DNA from: Chloroflexota bacterium
GTDB lineage: Bacteria; Chloroflexota; Dehalococcoidia; SM23-28-2; RBG-16-64-32
Length of the DNA stretch: 5,129 nt
Assembly: GCA_022564695.1 (NCBI GenBank)
Contig: JADFKX010000149.1
Span: forward strand, 1 to 5,129
Direction of reading: 5' to 3'
Positions 4,765 to 5,129 of this stretch are shown one piece after another (position 1 is the stretch's first letter; every line of letters begins with the position of its first letter). The translations under genes were made by a program, and so were the position numbers. The notes beneath the pieces were generated by a model. The model was given only the letters and a program-made list of their open reading frames with translations. It had not been told where the DNA came from and did not search any database.

Positions 4765-5129
4765 ATGATCCTCCTTCTCGATAACTACGACAGCTTCACC
4801 TACAACCTCTACCAATACCTCGGCGAACTCGGCGCCCAGGTTGAGGTAGTGCGCAACGATCAGGCCACGGTCGAGGAGCTGGAGGCGATGTCCCCGGAGC
4901 GCATCGTCATCTCCCCCGGGCCCTGCACGCCCAAGGAGGCCGGCGTCAGCGTCCCCCTCGTCCGCCACTTCGCCGGTAAGACGCCCATCCTGGGCGTCTG
5001 CCTCGGCCTCCAGTCCATCGGCGTCGCCTTCGGCGGTACCGTCGCCGGCGCGGGCGAGATCCTCCACGGCAAGACCTCCATGATCCACCACAAAGGCGAA
5101 GGCGTCCTCCGCGGCCTCCCCGACCCGTT
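4765..5129 (+). CDS. trpG: Anthranilate synthase component II (glutamine amidotransferase), 3'-truncated by window edge
   Basis: Only the first 121 codons are in the window; the frame is open at base 5129. It is a class I glutamine amidotransferase that hydrolyses glutamine and passes ammonia to TrpE. The N-terminus MILLLDNYDSFTYNLYQYL (1-19) is the standard TrpG/PabA opening. ISPGPCTPKEAG (49-60) is the oxyanion-region motif, GVCLGLQSIG (77-86) carries the nucleophile Cys79, and HGKTSMIHH (101-109) follows. The catalytic His-Glu pair would lie beyond the window. The nucleophile elbow reads GLQ where GHQ is usual. PabA cannot be excluded by sequence alone, as many bacteria share one subunit, but the position behind trpE makes trpG the better name. 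The ATG is supported by GGAGGTG four bases upstream. Confidence 0.93.
   Translation, partial: MILLLDNYDSFTYNLYQYLGELGAQVEVVRNDQATVEELEAMSPERIVISPGPCTPKEAGVSVPLVRHFAGKTPILGVCLGLQSIGVAFGGTVAGAGEILHGKTSMIHHKGEGVLRGLPDP

Larger units (their letters stand above)
4686..4767. repeat. Imperfect flanking duplication of the trpG RBS and start
   Basis: GGAGGGTCGCATG (4686-4698) is repeated as GGAGGTGTCGCATG (4754-4767), differing by one extra T (and slight realignment). The second is the real trpG ribosome-binding site and start. The first is followed at once by TAG, giving an ATG-TAG mini-ORF (4696-4701). The two lie on either side of the palindromic repeat, as a target-site duplication would. Confidence 0.55.

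Noticed and set aside
3891..4766. 291-codon minus-strand open frame across trpE and its spacer
   Set aside because: Antisense shadow of trpE with Gly/Ala/Val/Asp-rich composition. Its start lies in the repeat-bearing spacer and at the trpG start, with no coding evidence.

Overview
The window looks like part of a G+C-rich bacterial chromosome. Its core is the start of a tryptophan operon controlled by a tRNA-sensing T-box leader. T-boxes of this full-length form are known mainly from Firmicutes, with others in Actinobacteria, Chloroflexota and Deinococcota. The high G+C, the trpS-trpE-trpG order and the short palindromic spacer repeats make Chloroflexota (Dehalococcoidia-like) my best guess. 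That is inference; nothing here fixes the taxon.

Layout. (1) Bases 1-804, plus strand: the 3' end of an OLD-type AAA ATPase/TOPRIM gene, already open at base 1. It has visibly lower G+C than the rest and looks like accessory (defence-type) DNA. (2) Bases 838-1614, minus strand: a membrane-anchored protein resembling archaemetzincin whose HExxH zinc site is degenerate; it converges on gene 1. (3) Bases 1615-2115: a divergent regulatory spacer. It holds a good extended sigma70-type promoter (TTGACA-N18-TACACT), then a roughly 300-base T-box leader with Stem I carrying a UGG (Trp) specifier codon, a likely IIA/B pseudoknot, hairpins, a textbook antiterminator and a competing intrinsic terminator. 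(4) Bases 2116-3162: trpS, tryptophanyl-tRNA synthetase. (5) Bases 3159-4655: trpE, overlapping trpS by 4 bases (GTGA). (6) Bases 4656-4764: a spacer with a palindromic repeat also present inside the T-box leader. (7) From 4765 to the window end: the start of trpG, the glutamine amidotransferase partner of TrpE.

How it works together (inference from known T-box biology): when uncharged tRNA-Trp accumulates, it pairs with the UGG specifier and with the TGGC bulge. This stabilises the antiterminator and lets RNA polymerase read into trpS, trpE, trpG and probably further trp genes beyond the window. One signal thus raises both the enzyme that charges tRNA-Trp and the enzymes that make tryptophan.

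The least ordinary points are four. A dispersed palindromic repeat occupies the Stem II position of the T-box. A second copy lies between trpE and trpG, flanked by an imperfect duplication of the trpG ribosome-binding site and start codon. There is an extra hairpin in the T-box. The minus-strand gene is a metzincin-like protein without its catalytic motif. I found no CRISPR array, tRNA, rRNA or complete insertion sequence.
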